Source: Pirellulales bacterium
GTDB lineage: Bacteria; Planctomycetota; Planctomycetia; Pirellulales; Lacipirellulaceae
Direction: 5' to 3'
DNA length: 64,000 bases
Assembly: GCA_022841705.1 (NCBI GenBank)
Contig: JALHQZ010000008.1
Coordinates: 1 to 64,000 of the forward strand
Shown here: positions 42,367 through 50,824 of the stretch, one piece after another
How the letters are laid out: each line of letters starts with the position of its first letter
How positions within the stretch are numbered: position 1 is the stretch's first letter
Program-made: the position numbers and the translations under genes
The notes under the pieces: model-generated
The model's database searches: none
What the model saw: only the letters and a program-made list of their open reading frames with translations
What the model was told of the DNA's origin: nothing

Positions 42367-43149
42367 ATGTCTTCTGCACCACCACCACCGCTCGATAGGC
42401 GACAACCACGCTCGCGCCCGCGCGGCTACAGTGCTCGGGCGCGCGAAACTTTCGAACTTTTGAGGCATGTTCGCATTGGGCCCGGCGGCGAACTCTCACT
42501 GGTGGCTGTGCCCAGCGAAGATGAGAGTTTCCCGCGGTCCGATGGCAGCGAGAATCCGCCACTGCCGCTGCGACCCAGCTTTGCCGCGCTCCAGCTGTAT
42601 TTGCTGAATGACACCGAGTACGGCGTCTACTATATCAAGAACCCGCTGCGCAAGCTGGCGCTCGGCGACGTCGACGTCGTCGCCTCGCTGCCGAGCGCCT
42701 CTGTTGCTGTCGAGAACATTCTCGTGGCGAGTCTGGTTGTGGGCGATGTGTCGGCAAATGCTACGGCGGCCGAGCTGTTAGTGCCGTCGGCGTTTGAGCG
42801 CCGCTTTCCGCAGGTGTTTGCGCTTCTACGCCACATTGTTCTGCTGCGCCTCGGCGGTCTCACGCCGGCGCCACCGCTCAACAAAGCTCAGCAGAACATC
42901 ATGTTCAATCGGCTGCTCATCAACGACTTTCAGCGGCGCCTCACTGTGCTCGAAAACAATTTGCTCGAGCTGCGCGCCAAACTGCTGCGCGGCTACCAGC
43001 TCACTAGCAACGCGGCAACCGACCGCCTCAGGGAGCTCGTGAGAGCCGTCAATAACGAGGTCTTTTCTGCCTGGCAGAGCGCGCGCGACCCACCGCCTCA
43101 AATCCAGATCAAAAGAGAACCTGAGAGATTGCAAAGTGAACCCTATTAA
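42367..43149 (+). CDS. Protein of unknown function with possible sumoylation tail, 260 aa
   Basis: The N-terminus is Pro/Arg-rich and disordered (SSAPPPPLDRRQPRSRPRGY). The middle is alpha/beta (ALQLYLLNDTEYGVYYIKNP). A coiled-coil-like helix (LLINDFQRRLTVLENNLLEL) precedes the end. The last residues read QIQIKREPERLQSEPY, in which I-K-R-E fits the sumoylation consensus. It has the AACTATG start context. Its stop overlaps that of the convergent gene at 43146. Function is unknown. Confidence 0.65.
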   Translation: MSSAPPPPLDRRQPRSRPRGYSARARETFELLRHVRIGPGGELSLVAVPSEDESFPRSDGSENPPLPLRPSFAALQLYLLNDTEYGVYYIKNPLRKLALGDVDVVASLPSASVAVENILVASLVVGDVSANATAAELLVPSAFERRFPQVFALLRHIVLLRLGGLTPAPPLNKAQQNIMFNRLLINDFQRRLTVLENNLLELRAKLLRGYQLTSNAATDRLRELVRAVNNEVFSAWQSARDPPPQIQIKREPERLQSEPY

Positions 43150-43892
43150 CTCATTTCTCTGCATTCGTTGTCGCTGTCCAGCTGCGTTCGCTGTGCGCCT
43201 GTCGATTCGTACAGCAGCGGGTCGTCGTAGGTGTTCGTACCGCTCACCAGGTCGAGCGCCGAAACGAGCGTGTCTCGCATCGCGGCCTGGCTATCAGAGA
43301 AAAAGGCGCGCGGCTCGACAATGAGAACACGGCGCGCCTCTGCGACATCTTTTTTGCCAAGAACAGTGAGCTCGAGAGCGTAGCCGTACAGAACGCGGCC
43401 ACTGCGCGCGCCAAGCTTCTGCCCGCGCACAACAATGCGAACGCCATGGGCGCGCCCAATGCAACGGTGGTGCACAGCGACAAAGTCGATCAGCGTGCGA
43501 GTCGTGTATTCGCTCGACACCGAGTGCGCGCGAACTCGCACCGGGTGCCACACGCTCATCTGGTTGCCAAACGGTCGCAGCGTCTGATTGTGCAGCGGCG
43601 CAATACCAATGTCAGCCAACGCCATTCGAGCCAGCCGCTCCAAAAGCACCACTCGGCATTCATTTCCACCGCCCGCAAGGTGGACTTGGTACTGCGGCAG
43701 TCCGGGTGCAATCAGCGTCGCCCACTCGTACGACACCTCAACATCGACTCGCCGATCAATGTATCGCTCAAGCACCTCCACCGGATTCACAAACATCACC
43801 TCGGGCCGGGCGACAACCTCTTCACGCACTCGCGGTCCGCGCAGCGCCATCTCTTTGTTAATCAGCTTGCAGGCTTCTGAAACACTAAGCAT
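43146..43892 (-). CDS. Protein of unknown function, 248 aa
   Basis: A beta-rich soluble protein (GVRIVVRGQKLGARSGRVLY, YALELTVLGKKDVAEARRVL). The C-terminal 60 residues are polar and end in NECREMS. No domain was recognised. It is the last gene of the unique segment, starting 90 bp from the right palindrome array, and its ATG has the AACTATG context. Between its start and the array (43893-43979) there is A/T-rich sequence that may hold its promoter. Confidence 0.65.
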   Translation of the reverse strand: MLSVSEACKLINKEMALRGPRVREEVVARPEVMFVNPVEVLERYIDRRVDVEVSYEWATLIAPGLPQYQVHLAGGGNECRVVLLERLARMALADIGIAPLHNQTLRPFGNQMSVWHPVRVRAHSVSSEYTTRTLIDFVAVHHRCIGRAHGVRIVVRGQKLGARSGRVLYGYALELTVLGKKDVAEARRVLIVEPRAFFSDSQAAMRDTLVSALDLVSGTNTYDDPLLYESTGAQRTQLDSDNECREMS

Positions 43893-43979
43893 AGTTAGCT
43901 TTCAATCTTTTTTTTTATTTTTGTCATTTGCTTTTTCGATCGAAAAATTGGCATTTTGAAAATGCTTCGGTTACATTTT

Positions 43980-44199
43980 TCGTGGGGAAAACTACCTTGA
44001 TAAACTCACCGCACCACGCTTGCGGTGAAATGAACTTTTCTGAAAAACTTTGAACTCGCGGCGAGCGTGGTGCGGCGAGTCTGGCGAGGTGGAATGTCGA
44101 ATTACTCAAAAATTACAGATTTTTTCCGGCATTAAGGGTCGAAGCGTATCGCTAAAAATCGCGGATTAGTGACACGCTACTCGCACAACGATTCCGCGT
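43980..44199. repeat. Half of palindrome A, boundary of right array
   Basis: Starts near the CTCACCGCACCACGCTTGCG dyad and runs outward to GATTCCGCGT, so it is the right arm of unit A with part of its loop. The left limit is fuzzy because similarity fades around 43980-44000. It is the mirror of the half unit that ends the left array at 848-1055. Confidence 0.75.
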
Positions 44200-44670
44200 A
44201 AACTGAGCTTGGGTCAAATTTTGAAAAACCGATTTAGGGGAAAAATATTCGAGAGGGCCTCCACTTTTTTTGGCGAGTTTTCACTTTTTCATTTTCAACC
44301 TGCCAAGAATTCTTTTATTTTTGCCTATCGCTCGAGAATCGCCCGGCGTTCATTTCACTCAACGGAAGGTAGGGTCGGTGTTAAGCGATTTCTCGAGTTA
44401 GAGCAAGTGGGAGATTTGTGCCAATTCAAAAAAATTTAACGGACACTTTTTCAAACTTCATTTTGTCTCTAGCTCGCGAAATCTCTTAACACCGACCCTA
44501 CCTTCCGTTGAGTGAAATGATCGCCAGACGATTCTCGAGCGATAGGCAAAAATAAAAGAATTCTTGGCAGGTTGAAAATGAAAAAGTGAAAACTCGCCAA
44601 AAAAAGTGGAGGCCCTCTCGAATATTTTTTCCCTAAATCGGTTTTTCAAAATTTGACCCAAGCTCAATTT
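44200..44670. repeat. Palindrome unit B (right array, copy 1)
   Basis: About 470 bp, beginning AAACTGAGCTTGGGTCAAAT and ending GACCCAAGCTCAATTT. It differs from the left-array B by scattered substitutions and small indels in the centre. The loop contains TTAACGGACACTTTTTCAAA and short Leu/Phe-rich frames that are not genes. Confidence 0.9.
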
Positions 44671-45036
44671 ACGCGGAATCGTCGTGCGAGTAGCGTGTCA
44701 CTAATCCGCGATTTTTAGCGATACGCTTCGACCCTTAATGCCGGAAAAATCGGTAATTTTTGAGTAAACCGAAAATTGACTCACCGCACCGCGCTCGCCG
44801 CGAGTTCAAAGTTTTTCCAAAATGTTCAATTCACCGCAAGCGCCGTGCGGTGAGATTACCTCGAAAAGTGTTTTCCTTCGGAAAAAGTAAAATGGCCGCC
44901 AGCGTGGTGCGGCGAGTCTGGCGGGGTGGAATGTCGAATTACTCAAAAATTACCTATTTTTTCCGGCATTAAGGGTCGAAGCGTATCGCTAAAAATCGCG
45001 GATTAGTCACACGTTACTCGCACAACGATTCCGCGT
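44671..45036. repeat. Palindrome unit A (right array)
   Basis: A complete unit A of about 366 bp with ACGCGGAATCG and CGATTCCGCGT ends and the central CACCGC/GCGGTG dyad. The two arms hold the CTTAATGCCGG block in opposite orientations. The loop is slightly shorter than in the left copy. Confidence 0.9.
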
Positions 45037-45512
45037 AAATTGAGCTTGGGTCAAATTTTGAAAAACCGATTTAGGGAAAAAATATTCGAGAGGGCCTCCA
45101 CTTTTTTTTGGCGAGTTTTCACTTTTTCATTTTCAACCTGCCAAGAATTCTTTTATTTTTGCCTATCGCTCGAGAATCGCCAGGCGATCATTTCACTCAA
45201 CGGCAGCTAGGGTCGGTGTTCAGTGATTTCCCGAGTTAGAACAAAAATCAAGTTTGAAAAAAAGTGTCCGTTAAATTTTTTTTGAATTGGCACAAATCTC
45301 CCATTTGCTCTAACTCGAGAAATCGCTTAACACCGACCCTACCTTCCGTTGAGTAAAATGTTCGCCGGGCGATTCTCGAGCGATAGGCAAAAATAAAAAA
45401 AGTTCTTGGCAGGTTGAAAATTAAAAAGTGAAAACTCGCCAAAAAAAGTGGAGGCCCTCTCGAATATTTTTTCCCTAAATCGGTTTTTCAAAATTTGACC
45501 CAAGCTCAATTT
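45037..45512. repeat. Palindrome unit B (right array, copy 2)
   Basis: A second complete B unit of about 476 bp, again flanked by A units. It is closely similar to the copies at 378-847 and 44200-44670, with small homopolymer differences (TTTTTTT runs). No coding potential is supported. Confidence 0.9.
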
Positions 45513-45708
45513 ACGCGGAATCGTTGTGCGAATAACGTGTCACTAATCCGCGATTTTTAGCGATACGCTTCGACCCTTAATGCCGGAAAAATTTGTTAAT
45601 TTTTGAGTAATTCGACATTCCACCCCGCCAGACTCGCCGCACCACGCTCGCCGCGAGTTCAAAGTTTTTCAAAAAAGTTCATTTCGCCGCAATCGCCGTG
45701 CGGTGCGT
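45513..45708. repeat. Half of palindrome A, outer end of right array
   Basis: Begins ACGCGGAATCG and stops at GCCGTGCGGTGCG, before the second arm. Directly after it comes TTTACCAATATC, which is also found next to the corresponding half unit of the left array (1065-1076). 45709-45806 is unique and contains no supported gene. Confidence 0.8.
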
Positions 45709-45806
45709 TTACCAATATCTTTAGTTTTTCAAAAATGGCGTCGACATATGTGCTGGTAGAGGAGAAAGCGTTTGAAATGGAGTTTTTCGAATGGCAATTT
45801 TTAGTA

Positions 45807-46178
45807 TCATGGAGCTTTTTGCGTTGTGCTCGCCAAGGCATTCTCTGTGCCCGAAATAGCCGCTGTGGCCGAGATGGCGTGTTGACAGTTCCAGCAGCTA
45901 GCAGCAGAAAGGCTTTCAGTAACATGAAAAAGGCCCCAGTGGCATTTTCCGCAAATCGCTGTCCACGGAAGACATTGCATGCACACCGCGCGGGGCCCTA
46001 CAGATCGAATGTGCGCCTCGCAGTGCTCCCGCCGACAAAATGAGCAGAGGACTACTGGTATTTCGGTTTCGTCTGAACATCGGCAACAGCGATTTCTCCG
46101 ATCTGATGCAAAAAGACGTGCTCTCTCTTTCCACTCCTCCTCTGTGAACCGCCGTTCAATCGACTTTGCCAAAATCAT
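45807..46178 (-). CDS. Zinc-binding Cys/His-rich protein, 123 aa
   Basis: Residues about 30-85 form a dense zinc module: CCRCSDETEIPVVLCSFCRR, then EHCEAHIRSVG, CMQC and CGKCHWG, with another C-x2-C near the end (CWNCQH). The order C-x2-C...C-x2-C-x3-H-C-x2-H...C-x2-C is of the RING/PHD/B-box kind, but I cannot assign a family. The N-terminus is helical (SIERRFTEEEWKERARLFAS). It starts at ATG 46178; a TTG four codons upstream is less likely. It lies immediately outside the right palindrome array. Confidence 0.7.
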   Translation of the reverse strand: MILAKSIERRFTEEEWKERARLFASDRRNRCCRCSDETEIPVVLCSFCRREHCEAHIRSVGPRAVCMQCLPWTAICGKCHWGLFHVTESLSAASCWNCQHAISATAAISGTENALASTTQKAP

Positions 46179-46208
46179 TAGAAGACTCAAAGGTTCTTTT
46201 TTTTCTGC

Positions 46209-46685
46209 TTAGACGGGCAGAGGTGGCGACTTGGCGTTAGCAGGTGTGACTTTAGGTGCGGTGTTGAAGCGGTGCGCGGCGAATGCGAGAAGATGTTGGT
46301 TGGTGACGAGGTCGAATGTGTGCATGGACGTGCGCGCAAAGTCGGCGAAAATGGCGCCTGCCAGATCAGTGCAGGCGAATGCCAGTGCGAGCGCGAGCCT
46401 CACGAGCTCGGCGAAAAAGAGTCGCTCTTGCGCGTGGATGAGAAATGCGCAGCGTGCGACGGCGACGGCAATGTCGGCGACGAGTGCGATCAAGTAGAAG
46501 AGCACGAGCATTCGGAGCACGTCGGCGGCCGCGCTCGAGAAGTGTACGCTGACGTAGGCAATTGCGATAGTCAGGAGGTGCGGCAGATGCAGCATGAGCA
46601 GGAGCGTGTCGATGGGCTCGAATTCGCTCAGCAGCAGTGTGGTGATGGCGACGAGCGACAACGTCGCGTCCAGACTAACGACCAT
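46209..46685 (-). CDS. Polytopic membrane protein, 158 aa
   Basis: Four hydrophobic helices cover most of the chain: MVVSLDATLSLVAITTLLLS, LPHLLTIAIAYVSVHF, LRMLVLFYLIALVADIAVAV and FFAELVRLALALAFACTDLA. A short polar tail ends in KSPPLPV. The frame stays open upstream to a TTG at 46868, but ATG 46685 leaves 150 bp to the divergent terminase start and is preferred. If the longer form is real it adds an Ala/Pro-rich cytosolic arm. No family was recognised. Confidence 0.65.
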   Translation of the reverse strand: MVVSLDATLSLVAITTLLLSEFEPIDTLLLMLHLPHLLTIAIAYVSVHFSSAAADVLRMLVLFYLIALVADIAVAVARCAFLIHAQERLFFAELVRLALALAFACTDLAGAIFADFARTSMHTFDLVTNQHLLAFAAHRFNTAPKVTPANAKSPPLPV

Positions 46686-46834
46686 GGCGAGCTGCTGGCG
46701 TGCGTGTAGTCGCGCACGTCTCTCGCTCGGCGTCTCAGGGCGCAGAGACACAGCAGCAACACCCTTTGCATTTGTCACCGCCGCAGCTGCCTGCACCTGT
46801 AGGCCGAGTCCGGGTGCTACCGGAGGTGCAGTTG

Positions 46835-47617
46835 ATGGAAGCTGTGCAGTGGTGGCGAGAGCAGTCAAAGATGCCTGTTGCGTTTGTTGATCGCGGGTCG
46901 ACGTCGATTCTGGGCGAGATTATTCGCAGCGAAGAGGCGCCGCCGACGGTGAACAGCTATGAGGGCCGTGTGAACCGCGCGCACAACTGCTTCGAGCGCG
47001 CGCAGCAACACGTGCTGACGTCGCTGCTGCCGAGTTCGTTGCGCGAGCAGGCGAGCCAGTTTGACTCTGGCGCGCAGGTGCGTGTGACCGGACCGCAGCG
47101 GCTCGAGCGCATTCGCTACGCGCTGCGCGCGATTGGCTTGACGTACAGCGACGACCAGCGCGAGTTCATCAATCGCATGATTGCGGCGGCGGCGCGACTG
47201 ATCTTCAAGGACGACCTGCAGCAGCACGTCGAGGACCTGCTCGCCGAACTCGGCATCAAGGAGCTCCAGCAGGAGCTCATGGCAATCATGCCGCGCCGTT
47301 TCGGTAAGACGTTCTCGTGCTCGGCGTTTGTCGTCGCGCTCCTCTTTGCCATCGAGGGCATCGAGATCGGCATCTTTTCCACAGGGCGCCGCGCGTCGCA
47401 GAAGTTTCTCGAGCTCGTCTACTGGTTCCTCACCAAGCTCGGCGGCATGAACATCATCAAGCACAACGTCGAGACGATCTGGATTCAGGGCCCATACGGC
47501 AAGTCGGACGTGCGCAAGGTGTCGTCGTACCCGTCAAACGTTCGGATAAGTCCTCTCTTTCTTTTCTTTTTTTTCTTTTGGTGTGTGTTTGAGTGGCGGC
47601 GGGCGGGCGAGCGTTGA
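46835..47617 (+). CDS. Terminase large subunit (packaging ATPase), first exon
   Basis: The open frame gives about 237 meaningful residues. The Walker A motif is PRRFGKT (153-159) in LMAIMPRRFGKTFSCSAF. EIGIFSTGRRASQKFLELVY follows as in herpesvirus UL15/UL89 terminases (GIKIGYTAHIRK-type). The end VSSYPSNVR aligns with the herpesvirus stretch ASSHNTNGIRG, just before the Walker B DEA box. The frame then runs into T-rich, non-homologous sequence and stops at 47617. Walker B and the nuclease domain are missing from the whole window, so the rest lies in a downstream exon. The family pumps DNA into procapsids. Confidence 0.78.
   Translation: MEAVQWWREQSKMPVAFVDRGSTSILGEIIRSEEAPPTVNSYEGRVNRAHNCFERAQQHVLTSLLPSSLREQASQFDSGAQVRVTGPQRLERIRYALRAIGLTYSDDQREFINRMIAAAARLIFKDDLQQHVEDLLAELGIKELQQELMAIMPRRFGKTFSCSAFVVALLFAIEGIEIGIFSTGRRASQKFLELVYWFLTKLGGMNIIKHNVETIWIQGPYGKSDVRKVSSYPSNVRISPLFLFFFFFWCVFEWRRAGER
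47546..47617 (+). other. Putative start of terminase intron
   Basis: Right after the codon for R237 the sequence reads CGG|ATAAGTCC, followed by a long pyrimidine tract (CTCTCTTTCTTTTCTTTTTT). Homology to terminases ends exactly here. ATAAGT resembles the 5' site of the rare U2-type AT-AC introns; a canonical GT site such as GTTCGG (47540) is an alternative. A canonical-looking GGTAAGT also occurs at 47629-47635, but downstream of the stop. The 3' site cannot be placed in this window. Confidence 0.45.
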
Positions 47618-47636
47618 ACAAGAGTGACGGTAAGTG

Positions 47637-47849
47637 ATGAGTAAGTTACCACCACCACCAAGCGAAGCTGCAGAGCTTTTGGACGAGATTTTGAAACAGC
47701 CGGTTGAGATTGGTGTTGGCGAGCGCAGCCTGGAGCAGTGCGAGAAGGCGCAGCGCGACGCTTTGCGTGCCGATATTTTGAAGCGCGGCGGGTTTCCGGT
47801 GATTGGCGTCTACAACAATCGGCCTCTTGACAGCAGCGCGGAGAAGTGA
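47637..47849 (+). CDS. Small protein of unknown function, 70 aa
   Basis: Begins MSKLPPPPSEAAELLDEILK, then a helical, acidic part (LEQCEKAQRDALRADILKRG), and ends in NNRPLDSSAEK. Soluble, with no motif. It lies 19 bp after the terminase stop and inside the region that would be intron if that gene is spliced, the same arrangement as intron-nested genes in herpesvirus UL15. Its stop is 8 bp from the convergent gene. Confidence 0.6.
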   Translation: MSKLPPPPSEAAELLDEILKQPVEIGVGERSLEQCEKAQRDALRADILKRGGFPVIGVYNNRPLDSSAEK

Positions 47850-47856
47850 TTCGGGT

Positions 47857-48519
47857 TTACTCGCCAGTTCGCGGATCGATGAAGATGCAGCCGACGCAAA
47901 AGATGCAGAGCGTGATTAGGAGATAAAACACAATGAATGGCAGTGTTGCATCGCTCTCTGCTGCCTGGCTCGTGTCGTCGGCTGCAGCAGCAGGCCACCG
48001 TGGCCAGTACCACGCCGTCTCTGATGGCGGCGGGCAGTGCGTCGCGCTCTGGCGCAGCTCGGTGACGAGTGGCGGCCACTTTTCGTCGCCGCCAACCAGC
48101 TCTATTTCTAGCGGCAGTGTGCTAGAGTTGCCATTGGCACAGCTGGTGTAGTTGAACACCACCTCGAACCATGTGAGTTCGGTAACAGGCGTATCGATTG
48201 CCGACTGAATCAGGCGCACTTGATCGGCACTCGCTTGCGCCTGGGCGACGCGCTGAATGCGAGCTTTGTCGTACAGCATCGTGAGATCGCCAGCTCTGTA
48301 GCCGGCCAGTTTGATGGCAATGGCAGACGACGCAACTCGCCACGAAAACATGCACGCAACTGTCTGTTCCGACGCCACAGTCAACAGGCGGTCTTTGACT
48401 GGACCGTTTCTGTCACGGCAGCTGACGAATTCAACTGCCGCCAGTCGGCTGCCGGCTGCGTCGGTACCGATTGCAGCAAGCGCAATGGTGGCGGCGAAAA
48501 AAAGAGTCGGAAAACTCAT
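47857..48519 (-). CDS. Type I membrane glycoprotein, 220 aa
   Basis: A signal peptide (SFPTLFFAATIALAAIGTDA) is followed by an ectodomain of about 165 residues with four cysteines. It has N-glycosylation sites at NYT and NSS (FEVVFNYTSCANGNSS). One transmembrane helix lies near the end (LPFIVFYLLITLCIFCVGCI) before a short tail (FIDPRTGE). The fold is not recognised. It is co-oriented with and abuts (stop/start 1 bp apart) the gene at 48520-48933, suggesting a two-gene unit encoding partner envelope proteins. Confidence 0.75.
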   Translation of the reverse strand: MSFPTLFFAATIALAAIGTDAAGSRLAAVEFVSCRDRNGPVKDRLLTVASEQTVACMFSWRVASSAIAIKLAGYRAGDLTMLYDKARIQRVAQAQASADQVRLIQSAIDTPVTELTWFEVVFNYTSCANGNSSTLPLEIELVGGDEKWPPLVTELRQSATHCPPPSETAWYWPRWPAAAADDTSQAAESDATLPFIVFYLLITLCIFCVGCIFIDPRTGE

Positions 48520-48933
48520 TTATTGATGCGCTGGTGTGGAGTGGTGTGCGCGCAGAAGTTTTCTCTGCAGCGAGAGGTCGATCGGTACGGCGCCAGTGAC
48601 GCTGATTGAGGCGCGGCGCCGCGCCGCAATGCACAGCCGGCCAATGTAGCCAAAGAGCAGCAGTGCGGCGACAACCGCGGCAACGCGCGTCAGCGACGGC
48701 TGATCGATTTGATCGGCGACCACTTTGACAACGCTGTCCAGCGTAATGGGCTCGTGCCGTTCAACTACCACAGCAGCAGCAGTGTCGTTGTCTTCCGCAG
48801 ACGCGACCTCTGCGGCAATAGCATGCAGTGCTTCGCCAGAGCGCGCCGCGTCGAGCAGCGTTGCAGGATCAAAGGTGGCGAGGTTGGCAATGACAAACGT
48901 GACCATTGTCAAAACACCTACTGCGCTTCTCAT
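48520..48933 (-). CDS. Type I membrane protein, 137 aa
   Basis: The N-terminus MRSAVGVLTMVTFVIANLAT acts as a signal peptide or anchor. The short ectodomain (about 25-85) contains NDT and several acidic residues. A transmembrane helix follows (VAAVVAALLLFGYIGRLCIA) with a basic juxtamembrane AARRRAS and a tail of about 30 residues. No cysteines for disulphides are in the ectodomain. A TTG upstream is possible, but ATG 48933 gives a better signal peptide. It is a likely minor envelope protein. Confidence 0.65.
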   Translation of the reverse strand: MRSAVGVLTMVTFVIANLATFDPATLLDAARSGEALHAIAAEVASAEDNDTAAAVVVERHEPITLDSVVKVVADQIDQPSLTRVAAVVAALLLFGYIGRLCIAARRRASISVTGAVPIDLSLQRKLLRAHHSTPAHQ

Positions 48934-48969
48934 CTCTGTGGAAAAAAACAATAAACTTGTAGACCAACG

Positions 48970-50754
48970 ATGTCGACCCGGCGGCGCAGTGAACGAAAGC
49001 AGAAGCGACCGGTCTCACCGGTGCCGGCAGACGATGCAGACTCGCTATCTGCTTTGCCGCCGCGCGTCGCTGTCACTAGCGGTCGGTTTGCGCGCGGTGG
49101 TGACGATGGCAGCGGGGCCGAGACCTTTAGGGTCGAGAAGGCGGTGCCGACGCCATCTCGCCCTCTGCCTCCTGCAAACGACTTTTCGTCAGACAGTGAA
49201 TCGTCAGAGGAGGTGTTTGTGCGGAGTGCGGCTCGACCCGCTGCCTCGGCTACCGCGCCTGCCTTTGTGACTGATGCGAGCGAAGCCGACACCTTTCGCT
49301 TTGAATCAAAGCCCGCCGCGGCGCCGCCGCCGCCTATTTTGAAGCGAAAGAGCGAAGGCGGCAGCGGTGGCGGTGTGCGCTCGGAGCAGGAGAAGCGGCG
49401 CAATGTTGCGTTTGCTGAAATGGATGCGATTCGACAGACGGGCGCGCGGATTCAAAACTACAACGATACGGCGGAGCTGGCCGACAGGCGCGAGAGCGAG
49501 CGCGACGTGGTGATTGACGAGAAGCTGTTTGATACGCTGCTGAAGGACACACCGGGCGAGTATCAAAACGCCAACAAGCCCCCTTGGGCGCCGCGCTTGC
49601 CGCCGCACATTTTGGCCGAACTGCAGACGTGGGAGGCGATCGAAGTGCTCTCTGAGCTCGAGCAGCGCAAAAAGGACTGGTACACAATGGTCGAAAAAGT
49701 CGCCGGTCTGCTCTTTCTGCCCGTCAGCTCGCTCGTACGCTTTGTGCCGACAACGCAATCGAGCGACGCAGTCGCGCCATCGCGCAGTGCCGTCTCTGGC
49801 AACTATGGCGGCGGTGGCGACCTCGAGTCTGGCCCCGCCACTGCCGACCGCGCGCTCGCCGCTCTCACCGGTTTTACACCGGCACGCCCCGTCGAGCCCG
49901 ATGAACCGATGCCATTTTTTGGTGCCGCTGCTGGTGGTGGTGGTGGTGGTGGCCTACCACCAGAACCGGATCCACGGCGCGACGAAGAAGACGGCAATGT
50001 TTTGCTCGAGCCTCTCGAGACCGGCCAGCTTAATTCGGTGCTGTTTTCGATCGTCGAAAGTGTTTTTCAGGAAGATGTGGCGCGTGATGGCCCGCAGATT
50101 GCGCAGAGTGGCGCGAGGCAGCAGGAGCTGCGCAAGGCGGCCGAAGCGCGCGCGCCCGAGCGACCGTACTATGCAGGCGACGTCAACACGGACGAGGCGC
50201 GCCTCCTCAACCAACGAGTGCGCTCGCAAGCGGCTTTGGCGCGTGCGTGGGTTGGCCGGTCGCTGGCAACGGGCGTGTTCTACTTGGCGCCCGAGTACAC
50301 GGCGGCGCGCGACGCGGCGTATGCCGACATTCTATCGCGCGCACCGCAGCTCGGCGAAGCGCAGCTCTATCACTTTATCCGCAATGGACCGACGACGAAT
50401 TCGGTGCAGAGTCTGGTGAGGCAGCGGTTTGCGCGCATGATTCAGCACACGTACAATTTGGCGCGTCACAACTCGGGTCGCGCCGCCAAGCTCGCCGGCG
50501 ACGCCGCCAACATTAGCCGCGCCGCCGAAGACACGCTGCGCTGGTTTGCGAGCAAAGTCGCCTTTGACGATGGCGAATTTTCCGAGCTGCAGCAGCAGCA
50601 GCGGTCAGTGGGCGGCCGCTTTGCACCAATCTTTCTGCCGCCAGTACGAAGTGACTCGCGCCAGCCGCTGTTCGATCCGCGCAGCGATCAACCGGCGCTG
50701 CTGAATCCGCTGCTCTACACGCCGGGCACGATGTTGAACCGGCGCCGCTTCTAG
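48970..50754 (+). CDS. Large phosphoprotein-like, probable tegument/virion protein, 594 aa
   Basis: The first 130 residues are basic and Ser/Pro-rich, with acidic patches (SDSESSEEVF), as in heavily phosphorylated tegument or scaffold proteins. Residues about 140-255 and 340-560 look folded and helical (LLKDTPGEYQNANKPPWAPR, AQLYHFIRNGPTTNSVQSLV). A Gly run encoded by GGT triplets (about 322-328) separates them. It ends in Arg-rich MLNRRRF. The ATG has the CCAACGATG context. No family was recognised. Confidence 0.7.
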   Translation: MSTRRRSERKQKRPVSPVPADDADSLSALPPRVAVTSGRFARGGDDGSGAETFRVEKAVPTPSRPLPPANDFSSDSESSEEVFVRSAARPAASATAPAFVTDASEADTFRFESKPAAAPPPPILKRKSEGGSGGGVRSEQEKRRNVAFAEMDAIRQTGARIQNYNDTAELADRRESERDVVIDEKLFDTLLKDTPGEYQNANKPPWAPRLPPHILAELQTWEAIEVLSELEQRKKDWYTMVEKVAGLLFLPVSSLVRFVPTTQSSDAVAPSRSAVSGNYGGGGDLESGPATADRALAALTGFTPARPVEPDEPMPFFGAAAGGGGGGGLPPEPDPRRDEEDGNVLLEPLETGQLNSVLFSIVESVFQEDVARDGPQIAQSGARQQELRKAAEARAPERPYYAGDVNTDEARLLNQRVRSQAALARAWVGRSLATGVFYLAPEYTAARDAAYADILSRAPQLGEAQLYHFIRNGPTTNSVQSLVRQRFARMIQHTYNLARHNSGRAAKLAGDAANISRAAEDTLRWFASKVAFDDGEFSELQQQQRSVGGRFAPIFLPPVRSDSRQPLFDPRSDQPALLNPLLYTPGTMLNRRRF

Positions 50755-50824
50755 AAAGGTGGGTTGTACAGTCCTTAAATCCACCAAAGCCGAATCAAGT
50801 TTGAGCGATTGTTTGCAAGTTGCG

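Noticed and set aside
45735..46043. Plus-strand frame starting MASTYVLVEEKAFEMEFFEW
   Set aside because: The first 24 residues look protein-like, but the rest is antisense to the zinc protein gene at 45807-46178. It could be an exon, without supporting evidence.
46686..46868. N-terminal extension of the 158-aa membrane protein
   Set aside because: It depends on a TTG start and overlaps the likely terminase promoter and start; ATG 46685 is better.
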